Part shown: piece by piece, positions 8,550-17,468 of the stretch
How the letters are laid out: every line of letters begins with the position of its first letter
How positions within the stretch are numbered: position 1 is the stretch's first letter
Origin: GCA-002697625 sp002697625
GTDB taxonomy: Bacteria > Bacteroidota > Bacteroidia > Flavobacteriales > BACL11
NCBI GenBank assembly: GCA_964004625.1
Contig: CAXFOB010000010.1
Coordinates: 1 to 30,932, forward strand
Direction of reading: 5' to 3'
DNA length: 30,932 nt
The notes under the pieces: model-generated
Database searches by the model: none
What the model saw: the letters and a program-made list of their open reading frames with translations, nothing else
What the model was told of the DNA's origin: nothing
Position numbers and translations under genes: made by a program

Positions 8550-9255
8550 AAAAATTATATTTCTACTTTTTCCAACAGTTCTGTCTGCCACAAATCCTCT
8601 ACCAAAAGATCGGATGTCAGGAAATTTTGATTTAGGAATGAATTTTACAAAAAATTCAGAAAGTACATTTCAATTCAACAATCTTTTTCTTATTAAGTAT
8701 CATAAAGGAAAATCTTATATAAGTTTTAAAAACAACATCTCATTAATAAACAAAAGTGGAGAAGAGGAAATATTAAATAAAGGATTACAAGATTTTAAAT
8801 ATGGAATAAACTCTAAGAAATTATATCTAAATCTTACTCTAAATCATATGTATGATATTAGCAGATCTATAAAAAATAGATACGGAAGCGGTTTAGGAGT
8901 TTCCTACAATTATACTGATGAAGACAATAAAAAATTAGGAATTGGTGTATCTGCTATTAGAGAGTTAGAAATAAATATTTTAGAGGAGACAAAACTTCAA
9001 AATAGAATAAGTACCAATCTAGATTTCATGCTAAAACCCAATAAAAACATCAGTATAGTTACTAGTAATCTATACCAACCAAATATAGAAGAAATAGGTG
9101 ACTTTAGATGGAAAATAAGTATATCCTTTAGGCTAGTATTAAACTCCCATTTCCTATTAAGTCTAAACAATACCTACAACTACGATAGTAGACCAGAGGA
9201 AGGAGTTACTAATTCAGATTTTCAGATGATCAATAGTGTTTCTTACACCTTTTAA
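8542..9255 (+). CDS. DUF481-like outer-membrane beta-barrel protein
   Basis: A 237-residue protein with a short signal peptide (MIKKIIFLLFPTVLSA). The rest is almost entirely alternating polar/hydrophobic strands typical of a small outer-membrane barrel, ending in an aromatic residue (NSVSYTF), the usual barrel-assembly signal. The arrangement resembles DUF481 proteins, for example YDGSGLGVSYNYT-like segments and paired strands; this assignment is from pattern only. Its ATG lies inside the end of valS (8-base overlap), so the two are co-transcribed despite no obvious functional tie. Confidence 0.65.
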   Translation: MIKKIIFLLFPTVLSATNPLPKDRMSGNFDLGMNFTKNSESTFQFNNLFLIKYHKGKSYISFKNNISLINKSGEEEILNKGLQDFKYGINSKKLYLNLTLNHMYDISRSIKNRYGSGLGVSYNYTDEDNKKLGIGVSAIRELEINILEETKLQNRISTNLDFMLKPNKNISIVTSNLYQPNIEEIGDFRWKISISFRLVLNSHFLLSLNNTYNYDSRPEEGVTNSDFQMINSVSYTF

Positions 9256-9260
9256 ACTAT

Positions 9261-9392
9261 CTACTTTACAAATAGCTTCTTCTGCACTGTGCCGTCTTCA
9301 TATATATAAACTAATGGGGTGTTAGATGAAGGAATAACTTCTCTACCTAGTGCATCTACAATTTTCAATAGTCTTGAATGTAATATTTTTAA
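9261..9392 (-). pseudogene. Orphan T9SS sorting-domain fragment
   Basis: Reading on in the same frame after the TAA of the small lipoprotein ORF gives 43 codons to a TAG at 9263-9261. They contain RLLKIVDALGREVIPSSN, then LVYIYEDGTVQKKLFVK. This is the pattern of the last 30 or so residues of a T9SS sorting domain (short form: VDxLGRE, P, N, YxYxDGxVxKK). There is no ATG in it. The likeliest reading is the remains of a secreted T9SS cargo gene whose middle has been lost. A low-use TTG start at 9368 or stop read-through are alternatives. The M14 peptidase in this window ends in the same variant. Confidence 0.5.
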
Positions 9393-9500
9393 TTACCACA
9401 TCTGAGTTTTTATCTTTTTTCCCCCATCACACTTTTTTGTTGTAGAACAACTTCCAAAAAGAAACAGAGAAACTATAAAAAGGAAAATTAGTTTTTTCAT
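9393..9500 (-). CDS. Tiny lipoprotein ORF (35 aa)
   Basis: ATG at 9500 opens MKKLIFLFIVSLFLFGSC, a clear lipoprotein signal with the lipobox Cys at residue 18. Only 17 mature residues follow (STTKKCDGGKKIKTQMW) before TAA at 9395-9393. The start lies one base after the stop of the large T9SS protein gene, so it would be read from the same transcript. It may be a genuine mini-lipoprotein, or the front end of a broken gene whose T9SS tail survives in the same frame immediately downstream. I do not recognise a named family. Confidence 0.5.
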   Translation of the reverse strand: MKKLIFLFIVSLFLFGSCSTTKKCDGGKKIKTQMW

Positions 9501-9501
9501 A

Positions 9502-12252
9502 TTACTTTTTTATAAATTGTTTAGTTACAATTCCGTCTTTTAAGTCCAAACTTACAAAATAAAGTCCAGATTTTAAAGATCCTACATTAATAACCAAATT
9601 ATTTAGCCCTATATTGATATTTTCTGTATTACTTTTTACAACTCTTCCTACTTCATTGTAAATAGTATATTTTACTTTTTCTGAATTAATAGATGAAAAC
9701 TCTACATTAATTTTTTCGGAAGCTGGATTAGGGTAAATATTTAACTCTGTTCTAATCAAATCATTTGTAGACAGAACATCATCTATTGAGTTAATAGTAG
9801 TTTGAAAAACACCTCTACCATAAGTAGCAACAGTAAATCTTCCATCTGAATGTCTGTAATCAATTTGTTCTATAATAACGTTTCCTATTTCATCTTTTCC
9901 TATCATCTCCCATATAGTATTTTGTCCGTCCAGATTATCTGTAGCAAACAAACCAACAGAAGTACCTACTACATAAAGAGTGGAATTTCCAAAATCAAGT
10001 ATTTGTGCTGTTCTACAAGAAGGGCCATTACCGGAACCACTTGGATTTTCTTCTAAATTTCCTGCAACCTTTTCCCAGTTAGCTCCAGCGTCTTCTGAAT
10101 AAAACAAACTATAAGTACTATAGTTGGAAAATACAACCATTATTATATCTGGATTATTAGGATGAATTGCAATAGCTGCACAATGAACACCAGTTCCTGT
10201 TGGTATATTTGTAATTGGCAGATGGGCGGGGTCTCCTGTATTTGCACCATCTACCCTATGTATGTATTTACTATCTGTACCATAATACAATATATTTGGA
10301 GGGTTTACTGAAGTAGATATACAGGTAATATCCATAGATGAACTAAAAGCTCCATCCGTATAAGTACTCCATCCAATATTGTTTCGGGTATGGTCATCAT
10401 TATAAGGAACAGAAGATAAATTATCATTTCTCCATAATTTGTTTCCAGCCGCCATATAACACAAATTATCGTCATTTTCATCCATAGTAAACGGGTTTAT
10501 AAACTGATAAGTCGTAGAATCAGCAGAAAGAGGATCTAATCTGTTAAATGCTAATCTATTGGCCTGAGTATCTAACTTCATTTTGTAAGCTACACCTCTT
10601 TGTATGGTAAGGTAGAAATCTTCTTCATTATCAGCAATACCAGAATAAGCTCCATCTCCATTAAATGGCATAGACCAATGGTCTGTAGGATTTCCAGAAA
10701 ATGTAACAAAGTTCCCATTATCTTGAAATCCACCATGTAACACCTCTGAATCTGCATTCTTACTTGTAGTAGCAGTATATAATTGAGTAGTAAGATATCC
10801 ATTATTTAAGGAAGTCCATTCTACTGTATCTTTAAAACAATCTTCTGTACGGAAAATACCACCATCTGTAGCAGAAAGCATTACATTATGGTCAGAAGGT
10901 AAAAAGAGTACATCATGTTGATCAGGGTGATGATTTGGATATACTCCCCAATTTCCATCTCCTTCATAAGAACCTATTAAATAACCTCCACAAATTATAG
11001 TATTATTTGATGTAGTAAATCCATCAGTAGAACGCCAAAGATTTGTACCACCAATATAAATAGTATTTTGGTCAGAAGGATGAACTGATATCATTAAGTT
11101 GTATGAGCTCTGTGAATTAAAATTATCAAAAGTAGTAGGCTGATTTGAGGGTATATTTGAAGATAAATCTGTCCATTGAGCACCAGTTCCACTTCCATCT
11201 CCACTTAAGTAATTATATTTCCATAGTGAAGTCCAAGTACTACCTCCAAAAAATACATCCGTAAACTGACCAAAACCAGTAGTAGATGCTGCCAAACAAT
11301 ACACTTCATCTTCATTATTAGGGTTTATAGCAAGTGCAATTCTGTCATAAACTCCAGGAAAATTTCCATCAATAATTTTTGTCCAGGTTTCACCATCAGG
11401 AGAACGCCAGACACCTTTGTCTACACAATTAGAACTAATAGCAGCATAAACCACCCCACTAGAAGTAATTTCCACAGAAGTATATTGGTAGTAGTTGGTG
11501 TTGTTTCCTCCAAGTTTTTTGTTCCAAGTCATACCACCATCACTACTTTTATATATATCTCCATGTACAGCAGCATATACCACATCCATACTATCGTTTG
11601 ACGGATCGGTAACTATATTCCATACAAAATCAAAATCAGAATCATCCGCCTGAGGAGTATTAGATGTAGTGACTGGTAAAGAATCCCAACTCAAACCTCC
11701 ATCTGTACTTTTATAAATACCATTTCCTAAGAAGGATACATCACCAAGCCATCCACCTCTATTTTCACCACTACCAAAATACCACGTATCTTCTTTACCT
11801 ATACGAGTATCTTGTGCTACACAAGTTACATTATGAAGTTGACCTGGGTCTGTTGTAAGATTCCATGATTGTCCTCCATCTGTAGAACGAAACATACCTC
11901 CAGAAGTACCTCCTGCGAGTATGATGTTTTCATCTAGCACATCAAACGAAATAGCTCTGGTACGCCCTCCTACATTATAAGGTCCTCTATGAATCCAATC
12001 CGATTTGGATAATTTAGTAGAAACGGGAAGAGTTTTAGCAAACATCATTTCCTTTCTTCTCATGTCTTTAGGTATCTTACCTGTTACTGGATCCTTAAAC
12101 CTTATTTGTTCCCATACTATTCTTTCGGCAGGATTATCAGAAGGATACACTACCTTTTTAGTCGAATTATGAGGTTCATATTTTGAGGTGTTGTCATTAG
12201 AACAAGAAGCAAATAAAATAACTGTAAACAGATAAAGTAAAGTTTTTTTCAT
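9502..12252 (-). CDS. Large secreted BNR/sortilin-type beta-propeller protein with T9SS sorting domain
   Basis: A 916-residue exported protein. The N terminus (residues 1-17) is a signal peptide with a lipobox-like FASC. From about 85 to 830 there are many BNR/Asp-box type repeats, such as GGMFRSTDGGQSW, GIYKSTDGGLSWDS, DIYKSSDGGMTWNK and GLFATDN. These indicate one or two seven-bladed beta-propellers like those of VPS10/sortilin and GH74-like proteins. The last 80 residues form a type A T9SS sorting domain: LNIYPNPASEKINVEF, GLNNLVINVGSLKSGLYFV and KQFIKK. It is therefore secreted or anchored at the cell surface. No catalytic residues of a glycosidase could be assigned. The tiny lipoprotein ORF starts one base after its stop. 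Confidence 0.85.
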   Translation of the reverse strand: MKKTLLYLFTVILFASCSNDNTSKYEPHNSTKKVVYPSDNPAERIVWEQIRFKDPVTGKIPKDMRRKEMMFAKTLPVSTKLSKSDWIHRGPYNVGGRTRAISFDVLDENIILAGGTSGGMFRSTDGGQSWNLTTDPGQLHNVTCVAQDTRIGKEDTWYFGSGENRGGWLGDVSFLGNGIYKSTDGGLSWDSLPVTTSNTPQADDSDFDFVWNIVTDPSNDSMDVVYAAVHGDIYKSSDGGMTWNKKLGGNNTNYYQYTSVEITSSGVVYAAISSNCVDKGVWRSPDGETWTKIIDGNFPGVYDRIALAINPNNEDEVYCLAASTTGFGQFTDVFFGGSTWTSLWKYNYLSGDGSGTGAQWTDLSSNIPSNQPTTFDNFNSQSSYNLMISVHPSDQNTIYIGGTNLWRSTDGFTTSNNTIICGGYLIGSYEGDGNWGVYPNHHPDQHDVLFLPSDHNVMLSATDGGIFRTEDCFKDTVEWTSLNNGYLTTQLYTATTSKNADSEVLHGGFQDNGNFVTFSGNPTDHWSMPFNGDGAYSGIADNEEDFYLTIQRGVAYKMKLDTQANRLAFNRLDPLSADSTTYQFINPFTMDENDDNLCYMAAGNKLWRNDNLSSVPYNDDHTRNNIGWSTYTDGAFSSSMDITCISTSVNPPNILYYGTDSKYIHRVDGANTGDPAHLPITNIPTGTGVHCAAIAIHPNNPDIIMVVFSNYSTYSLFYSEDAGANWEKVAGNLEENPSGSGNGPSCRTAQILDFGNSTLYVVGTSVGLFATDNLDGQNTIWEMIGKDEIGNVIIEQIDYRHSDGRFTVATYGRGVFQTTINSIDDVLSTNDLIRTELNIYPNPASEKINVEFSSINSEKVKYTIYNEVGRVVKSNTENINIGLNNLVINVGSLKSGLYFVSLDLKDGIVTKQFIKK

Positions 12253-12359
12253 TAGTATGTATTTTTAGTGGGCTAAAAATAATAAATTTAAGGGATGATA
12301 TAATGGAATAGTCAACAAAAAACTAATTTTACAATAATATTCTTGTTTAGTTATTTTAT

Positions 12360-12392
12360 ATGAAATCCCTTCTTTCATTATAAGGATTTTTT
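12360..12392 (+). promoter_or_regulatory. Alternative hairpins with T-run upstream of the IcmF gene
   Basis: ATGAAA (12360-12365) can pair with TTTCAT (12373-12378). Alternatively 12363-12371 can pair with AAGGATTT (12382-12389), with one bulged C and a run of T residues at 12387-12392. The two pairings exclude each other, as in an attenuator. The predicted IcmF promoter lies downstream, so it is unclear which transcript would carry it. Confidence 0.25.
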
Positions 12393-12434
12393 GTCTAATA
12401 ATTATTAAAATCTTAAAAGTAAATAAGTAATTAT

Positions 12435-12442
12435 TATCTTTG
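12435..12442 (+). promoter_or_regulatory. Candidate -7 promoter element for the IcmF gene
   Basis: TATCTTTG fits TAnnTTTG and lies 23 bases before the GTG start. The position 19 bases upstream reads TTA (12413-12415) rather than TTG, a one-base departure from the -33 element. Confidence 0.45.
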
Positions 12443-12465
12443 CAAACCATAAATTAAAAATCTGA

Positions 12466-15400
12466 GTGGAACAGGTAAAAAGATATATTCCCAAAAATAA
12501 GGTAAGAATAGTAACAGCTGCTAGTTTGTTTGATGGACATGACGCTGCTATTAATATTATGAGACGTATTATACAAGCAACTGGATGTGAAGTAATTCAT
12601 CTAGGTCATGATAGGTCGGTAGAAGAAGTAGTAAATTGTGCTATAGAAGAAGATGCAAATGCTATTGCTATGACTTCCTATCAAGGAGGACATATAGAGT
12701 ATTTAAAATATATGTACGACCTACTACATGAAAAAAATTCAGGACAAATAAAAATATTTGCAGGAGGAGGTGGTACTATTTTACCAGATGAGATAAAAGA
12801 ATTAGAAGATTATGGAATAACAAAAATATACCACCCAGATGATGGTAGAAAGATGGGGTTACAAGGTATGATCAACGACCTGATAGAAAAATCAGACTTT
12901 ATACTTGGGGAAAAACTAAAAGGAGGAATCAATGAAATAGAAAGAAAGGAAGTAAATGCTATTTCACGAATGATTTCAGCTGCAGAAAACTGCCCAGAAA
13001 AACACGCTAGTAGCCTATCGGAGATACAAAAATTAGCAACAAAATCTAAAACTCCAGTACTTGGAATAACAGGAACAGGAGGATCTGGAAAATCTTCATT
13101 AGTAGATGAATTGGTAAGAAGATTTTTAATAGATTTTCCTAAAAAAGATATTGCTATTATATCTGTTGACCCGTCCAAAAGAAAAACTGGAGGAGCTCTT
13201 CTTGGTGACAGGATAAGAATGAATGCTATAAAATCAGATAAAGTATATATGCGTTCCTTAGCTACTCGCCAGGCAAATTTAGCCTTATCAGCTCACGTAA
13301 ATGATGCTCTAGACATATTAAAAGTAGCAAATTATGATTTAATAATCTTAGAAACTTCTGGTATTGGACAGTCTGATACAGAAATTTTAGAACATTCAGA
13401 TATATCTATGTATGTAATGACTCCAGAATATGGAGCTGCTACTCAACTCGAAAAGATTGATATGTTAGATTTTGCAGATTTAATTGCAATAAATAAATTT
13501 GATAAAAAAGGAAGTTTAGACGCTTTAAGAGATGTACAAAAACAATACCAAAGAAATAACCAACGCTTTGATGAAAAAGTAGAAAATATGCCAGTTTATG
13601 GTACTATTGCGTCACAATTTAACGACCCAGGAGCTAATTCGCTTTATAAAGCTATAATGGATACTTTCTCCAAAAAAGAGTTGGGAGATTTCAACTCAAA
13701 GTTTGAAATAACTGATGAAATGAGTGAAAAAATCTTTGTAATACCTCCAAACAGAATTAGATATCTTTCAGAAATTTCAGAAAATAACAAATCTTATGAC
13801 AAATGGGTAACCAAACAAAAAACAATTGCTCAAAAATTATATGCACTACAAAAATCCTTAGATATACTTTCAGATTCTTCTGATGAAGTTCTGAAACAGA
13901 TAAAAAAGGAGTATGAGAGTTTGTTGTTAGACCTAGACCCAAAAAACAAAATATTAATAGATAATTGGGAAGAGGTACAAAAAAAATACAAAGAAAAAGT
14001 ATTTAAATTTAAAGTAAGAAACAAAGAGTTATCCATACAAACACACAGCAAGTCCTTATCACAAACAGAGATACCTAAAATATCCCTACCAAAATATGAA
14101 GCTTGGGGAGATATATTAAAATGGCAATTACAAGAAAATGTTCCTGGAGAATTTCCATTTACTGCAGGATTATTTCCTTTTAGAAGAGAAGGAGAAGATC
14201 CAACAAGAATGTTTGCAGGAGAAGGCGGTCCTGAAAGGACTAATAAACGTTTTCATCTTGTAAGTTTAGGAATGTCTGCTAAAAGACTTTCTACAGCTTT
14301 TGATTCGGTCACTTTATATGGAAACGACCCAGGAAATAGACCTGATATTTATGGTAAAATTGGAAATGCTGGAGTTTCTATTTGTTGTTTAGATGACCTT
14401 AAGAAACTCTATTCAGGTTTTGAACTAGCTAATCCAATGACATCGGTAAGTATGACGATAAATGGTCCTGCTCCTATGTTATTAGCATACTTTATGAATG
14501 CAGCTATTGATCAGGAGTGTGAAAAGTATATAAAAGAAAAAGAATTAGGAAAAGAAATAGAACAGAAAATAGTTGAAATCTACAAAAAGAAAGGAGTAAA
14601 AAGACCTCAGTACCAAGGAGAGTTACCGGAAGGAAATAACGGATTAGGCCTCTTTTTATTAGGAGTTACTGGAGATGAAGTTTTACCAACTGAAGTTTAT
14701 AAAAAAATTAAACAAGAAACCTTAACTAAAGTAAGAGGAACAGTTCAAGCAGATATCTTAAAGGAAGACCAAGCGCAAAACACTTGTATTTTCTCAACTG
14801 AGTTCGCTCTAAGAATGATGGGAGATGTACAAGAGTATTTTATAGAAAACGGCGTAAGAAATTTCTACTCTGTTTCGATTTCAGGATATCATATTGCTGA
14901 AGCAGGAGCCAACCCTATTTCGCAATTGGCATTTACCCTAGCTAATGGATTCACTTATGTGGAATATTATCTAAGTAGAGGAATGGACATCAATGAATTT
15001 GGACCTAACCTTTCATTCTTCTTTAGTAATGGGGTTGATCCAGAATATGCAGTTATCGGTAGAGTTGCTAGAAGATTATGGGCAAAAGCCATGAAGAATA
15101 AATATGGAGCGAACAAAAGAGCTCAGATGTTAAAATATCATATTCAAACTTCAGGAAGATCACTTCACGCTCAGGAAATTGATTTTAACGACATTCGTAC
15201 TACTTTACAAGCACTTTATGCTATTTACGACAACTGTAACTCTTTACATACCAATGCTTATGATGAGGCAATAACTACTCCTACTGAAGATTCTGTAAGA
15301 AGAGCTATGGCTATACAATTAATTATTAACAAAGAATTAGGGTTAGCTAGAAATGAAAACCCAATTCAAGGAGCGTTTATTATAGAAGAACTTACAGACT

Positions 15401-15834
15401 TAGTTGAAGAAGCAGTACTAACGGAATTTGACAGAATTACGGAAAGAGGTGGTGTACTTGGCGCTATGGAAACAATGTATCAAAGAAGTAAAATACAAGA
15501 GGAAAGTATGCATTATGAACACTTAAAACATACTGGAGAATACCCTATTATTGGAGTCAACACATTTTTAAATAAAGAAGGCTCTCCTACTATTATTCCA
15601 AAGGAGGTAATTAGAGCTACCGAAGAAGAAAAGAAATATCAAATTTCTACGCGGGAAAAGTTACATAAAGGAAATAAAGAAAAATCTGAAGAATTGCTAA
15701 AAAAGGTACAAGCGGCGGCTGTACACAATAAAAATATATTTAACCTACTAATGGACGCTGCTAAAGTATGTTCTTTAGGTGAAATTACAAATGCCCTATT
15801 TGAGGTAGGAGGTCAGTACAGAAGAAATATGTAA
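12466..15834 (+). CDS. icmF: IcmF-type fused isobutyryl-CoA mutase (adenosylcobalamin-dependent)
   Basis: An 1122-residue fusion in the IcmF order. The B12-binding domain (about 10-145) has D23-G24-H25 for base-off cobalamin and GGGG at 100-103. The G-protein chaperone domain (about 195-400) has Walker A GTGGSGKSS at 203-211, ETSGIGQSD, and NKFD at 343-346. The mutase domain (about 545-1122) contains PGEFPFTAGLFPFRREGEDP. Two residues that separate isobutyryl-CoA from methylmalonyl-CoA mutases favour the former: F570 where MCM has Tyr, and Q771 (EDQAQNT) where MCM has Arg. It interconverts isobutyryl-CoA and butyryl-CoA. The GTG at 12466 directly follows an in-frame TGA, so it is the earliest possible start, and MEQVKRYIPKNKVRIVTAAS fits the family N terminus. 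DxHxxG has Ala as its last residue. Confidence 0.9.
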   Translation: MEQVKRYIPKNKVRIVTAASLFDGHDAAINIMRRIIQATGCEVIHLGHDRSVEEVVNCAIEEDANAIAMTSYQGGHIEYLKYMYDLLHEKNSGQIKIFAGGGGTILPDEIKELEDYGITKIYHPDDGRKMGLQGMINDLIEKSDFILGEKLKGGINEIERKEVNAISRMISAAENCPEKHASSLSEIQKLATKSKTPVLGITGTGGSGKSSLVDELVRRFLIDFPKKDIAIISVDPSKRKTGGALLGDRIRMNAIKSDKVYMRSLATRQANLALSAHVNDALDILKVANYDLIILETSGIGQSDTEILEHSDISMYVMTPEYGAATQLEKIDMLDFADLIAINKFDKKGSLDALRDVQKQYQRNNQRFDEKVENMPVYGTIASQFNDPGANSLYKAIMDTFSKKELGDFNSKFEITDEMSEKIFVIPPNRIRYLSEISENNKSYDKWVTKQKTIAQKLYALQKSLDILSDSSDEVLKQIKKEYESLLLDLDPKNKILIDNWEEVQKKYKEKVFKFKVRNKELSIQTHSKSLSQTEIPKISLPKYEAWGDILKWQLQENVPGEFPFTAGLFPFRREGEDPTRMFAGEGGPERTNKRFHLVSLGMSAKRLSTAFDSVTLYGNDPGNRPDIYGKIGNAGVSICCLDDLKKLYSGFELANPMTSVSMTINGPAPMLLAYFMNAAIDQECEKYIKEKELGKEIEQKIVEIYKKKGVKRPQYQGELPEGNNGLGLFLLGVTGDEVLPTEVYKKIKQETLTKVRGTVQADILKEDQAQNTCIFSTEFALRMMGDVQEYFIENGVRNFYSVSISGYHIAEAGANPISQLAFTLANGFTYVEYYLSRGMDINEFGPNLSFFFSNGVDPEYAVIGRVARRLWAKAMKNKYGANKRAQMLKYHIQTSGRSLHAQEIDFNDIRTTLQALYAIYDNCNSLHTNAYDEAITTPTEDSVRRAMAIQLIINKELGLARNENPIQGAFIIEELTDLVEEAVLTEFDRITERGGVLGAMETMYQRSKIQEESMHYEHLKHTGEYPIIGVNTFLNKEGSPTIIPKEVIRATEEEKKYQISTREKLHKGNKEKSEELLKKVQAAAVHNKNIFNLLMDAAKVCSLGEITNALFEVGGQYRRNM

Positions 15835-15891
15835 GATATTATGCTAAGCATAATAATTTATTTTTCAATGATTTTCTTTGTAAAAAAAAAC

Positions 15892-16545
15892 ATGAAAAAT
15901 ATTTTTTACTTATTAGGTATTACATTCTTTATTCAATCCTGCGCTCCTGGTATATCTCAATATCAAAATGCTGAAATACTTGGTCCTGGAAATTCTGCAC
16001 ATACACTTTCATTAGAACTTGAAAATGATGACGCAAGTTTTGGAACAGCACTTGGTGATCCACTAGATGTTAATCTTTCATACAGATACCAAATAGGAGT
16101 TACTGAAAAAAGTGATTTTGGATTTGGAGCTGGACTAACTCTTCAAGGTTTTATAGGCATAGGTATTAATTCTAAATACCAATTAATACAAGATAAACTA
16201 TCATTAAATATCCCAATTGTATTAAAAGGTGTTGGAGGAACAAGAATTGAAACTAATCCTACTTTATTGTATACATATAACCCCGACAAAAATATTAAAA
16301 ATACAATATGTATTCAATATATAGCTTTTTATGACAATTTGGAAGAAGAAAACAATAATTTTATGGTTACAGCACCAACTAGCGCAATTTATTTAGCTCA
16401 TAATTGGGTGATTAAAAGTAATTACGTTAATTTATTTCCAGAATTGGGATTAGTAATTCAAAATGACGGATACTCTCCATTTTATAATTTAAAGATAGGT
16501 TTAGGTGCTACCATAAATAGAAAAAGAAAAGAATCAAGAAAATAA
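15892..16545 (+). CDS. Lipoprotein with outer-membrane barrel-like fold
   Basis: Starting at the ATG at 15892, MKNIFYLLGITFFIQSC is a lipoprotein signal with Cys17 as the lipidation site. An earlier in-frame ATG at 15841 would add a 17-residue hydrophobic prefix in front of a complete signal peptide and is less likely. The mature 200 residues consist of alternating beta strands with Gly-rich turns (FGFGAGLTLQGFIGIGINSKYQL), suggesting a surface-exposed or barrel-like beta structure. No family recognised. It follows the IcmF gene by 57 bases on the same strand. Confidence 0.7.
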   Translation: MKNIFYLLGITFFIQSCAPGISQYQNAEILGPGNSAHTLSLELENDDASFGTALGDPLDVNLSYRYQIGVTEKSDFGFGAGLTLQGFIGIGINSKYQLIQDKLSLNIPIVLKGVGGTRIETNPTLLYTYNPDKNIKNTICIQYIAFYDNLEEENNNFMVTAPTSAIYLAHNWVIKSNYVNLFPELGLVIQNDGYSPFYNLKIGLGATINRKRKESRK

Positions 16546-16573
16546 AAGAATTCAAAATAATTTTATTAGGAAA

Positions 16574-16882
16574 TTATTCCAGACACTGATATTGCCAAGT
16601 AACTCTCCATTTATGACAGCCGTCTCTACCCCATCCTACACAATCCTTTTTAGGTGTCTCAAAACGTTTTGCAGAAGTATATCCCCATGCTCGACAAGTA
16701 TTATTTGCTTTCACTTGTGATTCTTCCCATGATGATATAGTCACCTTTTCAAAAAGATGATATTCATATGTCATTTCTACAATTGCATCTGATTTACTCC
16801 CTCCAACTACATCTAAGTCCTTAGTAACATGACAACTACTAAAAAATATTATAGAAATAAAGGGTAATAATATTTTTTTCAT
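16574..16882 (-). CDS. YecR-like lipoprotein
   Basis: A 102-residue lipoprotein: signal MKKILLPFISIIFFSSC with lipobox Cys17. The mature part has the YecR-type layout: VVGGSKSDAIVEMTYEY, CRAWGY (C63), and paired cysteines C81, C89 and C100 near the end (WQYQCLE). In enterobacteria the family member YecR is expressed with flagellar genes, but its role is unknown. Here it shares ATGA (16882-16879) with the upstream SRPBCC gene, so the two are translationally coupled. Confidence 0.75.
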   Translation of the reverse strand: MKKILLPFISIIFFSSCHVTKDLDVVGGSKSDAIVEMTYEYHLFEKVTISSWEESQVKANNTCRAWGYTSAKRFETPKKDCVGWGRDGCHKWRVTWQYQCLE

Positions 16883-17433
16883 AGATTTAGTAGTGTGATA
16901 TTTTTATTAAGAAAACTAAAAGACTCACAAACTTCTTTTAGTCCCTCTAATCCTTTTTCAAAATCTTGACCTAAAACTTTATCCATAAATAATGTCATAA
17001 AACTCATAAAAAATGGCATTTCGCCTTTCATTCCCCAAGTGACCTTTGTAGTTTCATTTAATTGTTCAAATTTCCAATAGCCATATGCAGGAGGTATCCC
17101 ATCAAATAACAATACTGTATTTAAAGAATCTGCAAAACTTTCCTCAATTATTTCTAAAGAACCTTCTCCCTCCTCATTTATCCATGACATTTTTGAATTT
17201 ATCCGAGAGTCTGATCCAGAATATTCTATTACCATAGTAGTATCTTTCTCCCACCACGTTGTCCAATTAGGCCAGGTTTGTAAATTCGAAACTTTGCCAT
17301 ATACTAAATGAGAAGGAACACTTATTTCAATACTTCTTTCAACATTATATTTAGAAGAAATAAATAAATTAAAGGTTGTAAATGCTATTATGGTAATTAA
17401 TGTCCATTTCAAAATTTGCTTACCAGCGTTCAT
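16879..17433 (-). CDS. SRPBCC (START-like) domain protein with N-terminal membrane anchor
   Basis: A 184-residue protein with one hydrophobic helix at about 9-26 and then a single SRPBCC/polyketide-cyclase-like domain. The family look is given by VERSIEISVPSHLVYGKVSNL, WPNWTTWW, YWKFEQLNETTKVTWGM and a C-terminal amphipathic helix (VLGQDFEKGLEGLKEV). Members bind hydrophobic ligands, but the ligand cannot be deduced. The helix suggests the domain faces the periplasm or is tethered to the inner membrane. It is first in a two-gene operon with the YecR-like lipoprotein and is divergent from the C1 peptidase gene. Confidence 0.8.
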   Translation of the reverse strand: MNAGKQILKWTLITIIAFTTFNLFISSKYNVERSIEISVPSHLVYGKVSNLQTWPNWTTWWEKDTTMVIEYSGSDSRINSKMSWINEEGEGSLEIIEESFADSLNTVLLFDGIPPAYGYWKFEQLNETTKVTWGMKGEMPFFMSFMTLFMDKVLGQDFEKGLEGLKEVCESFSFLNKNITLLNL

Positions 17434-17468
17434 TTTGTTGAGTTTTTTAATTATTAGACTGCAATTTA

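Noticed and set aside
12253..12465. Possible cobalamin riboswitch upstream of the B12-dependent mutase
   Set aside because: No B12-box-like core could be recognised and the gap is too short for a full cobalamin element plus leader.
12810..13178. 122-aa minus-strand frame inside the IcmF gene
   Set aside because: Complement of the B12/G-protein linker and Walker A region of a clear gene.
15841..15891. Upstream ATG for the lipoprotein after IcmF
   Set aside because: It adds a hydrophobic stretch before a complete lipoprotein signal; the ATG at 15892 fits better.
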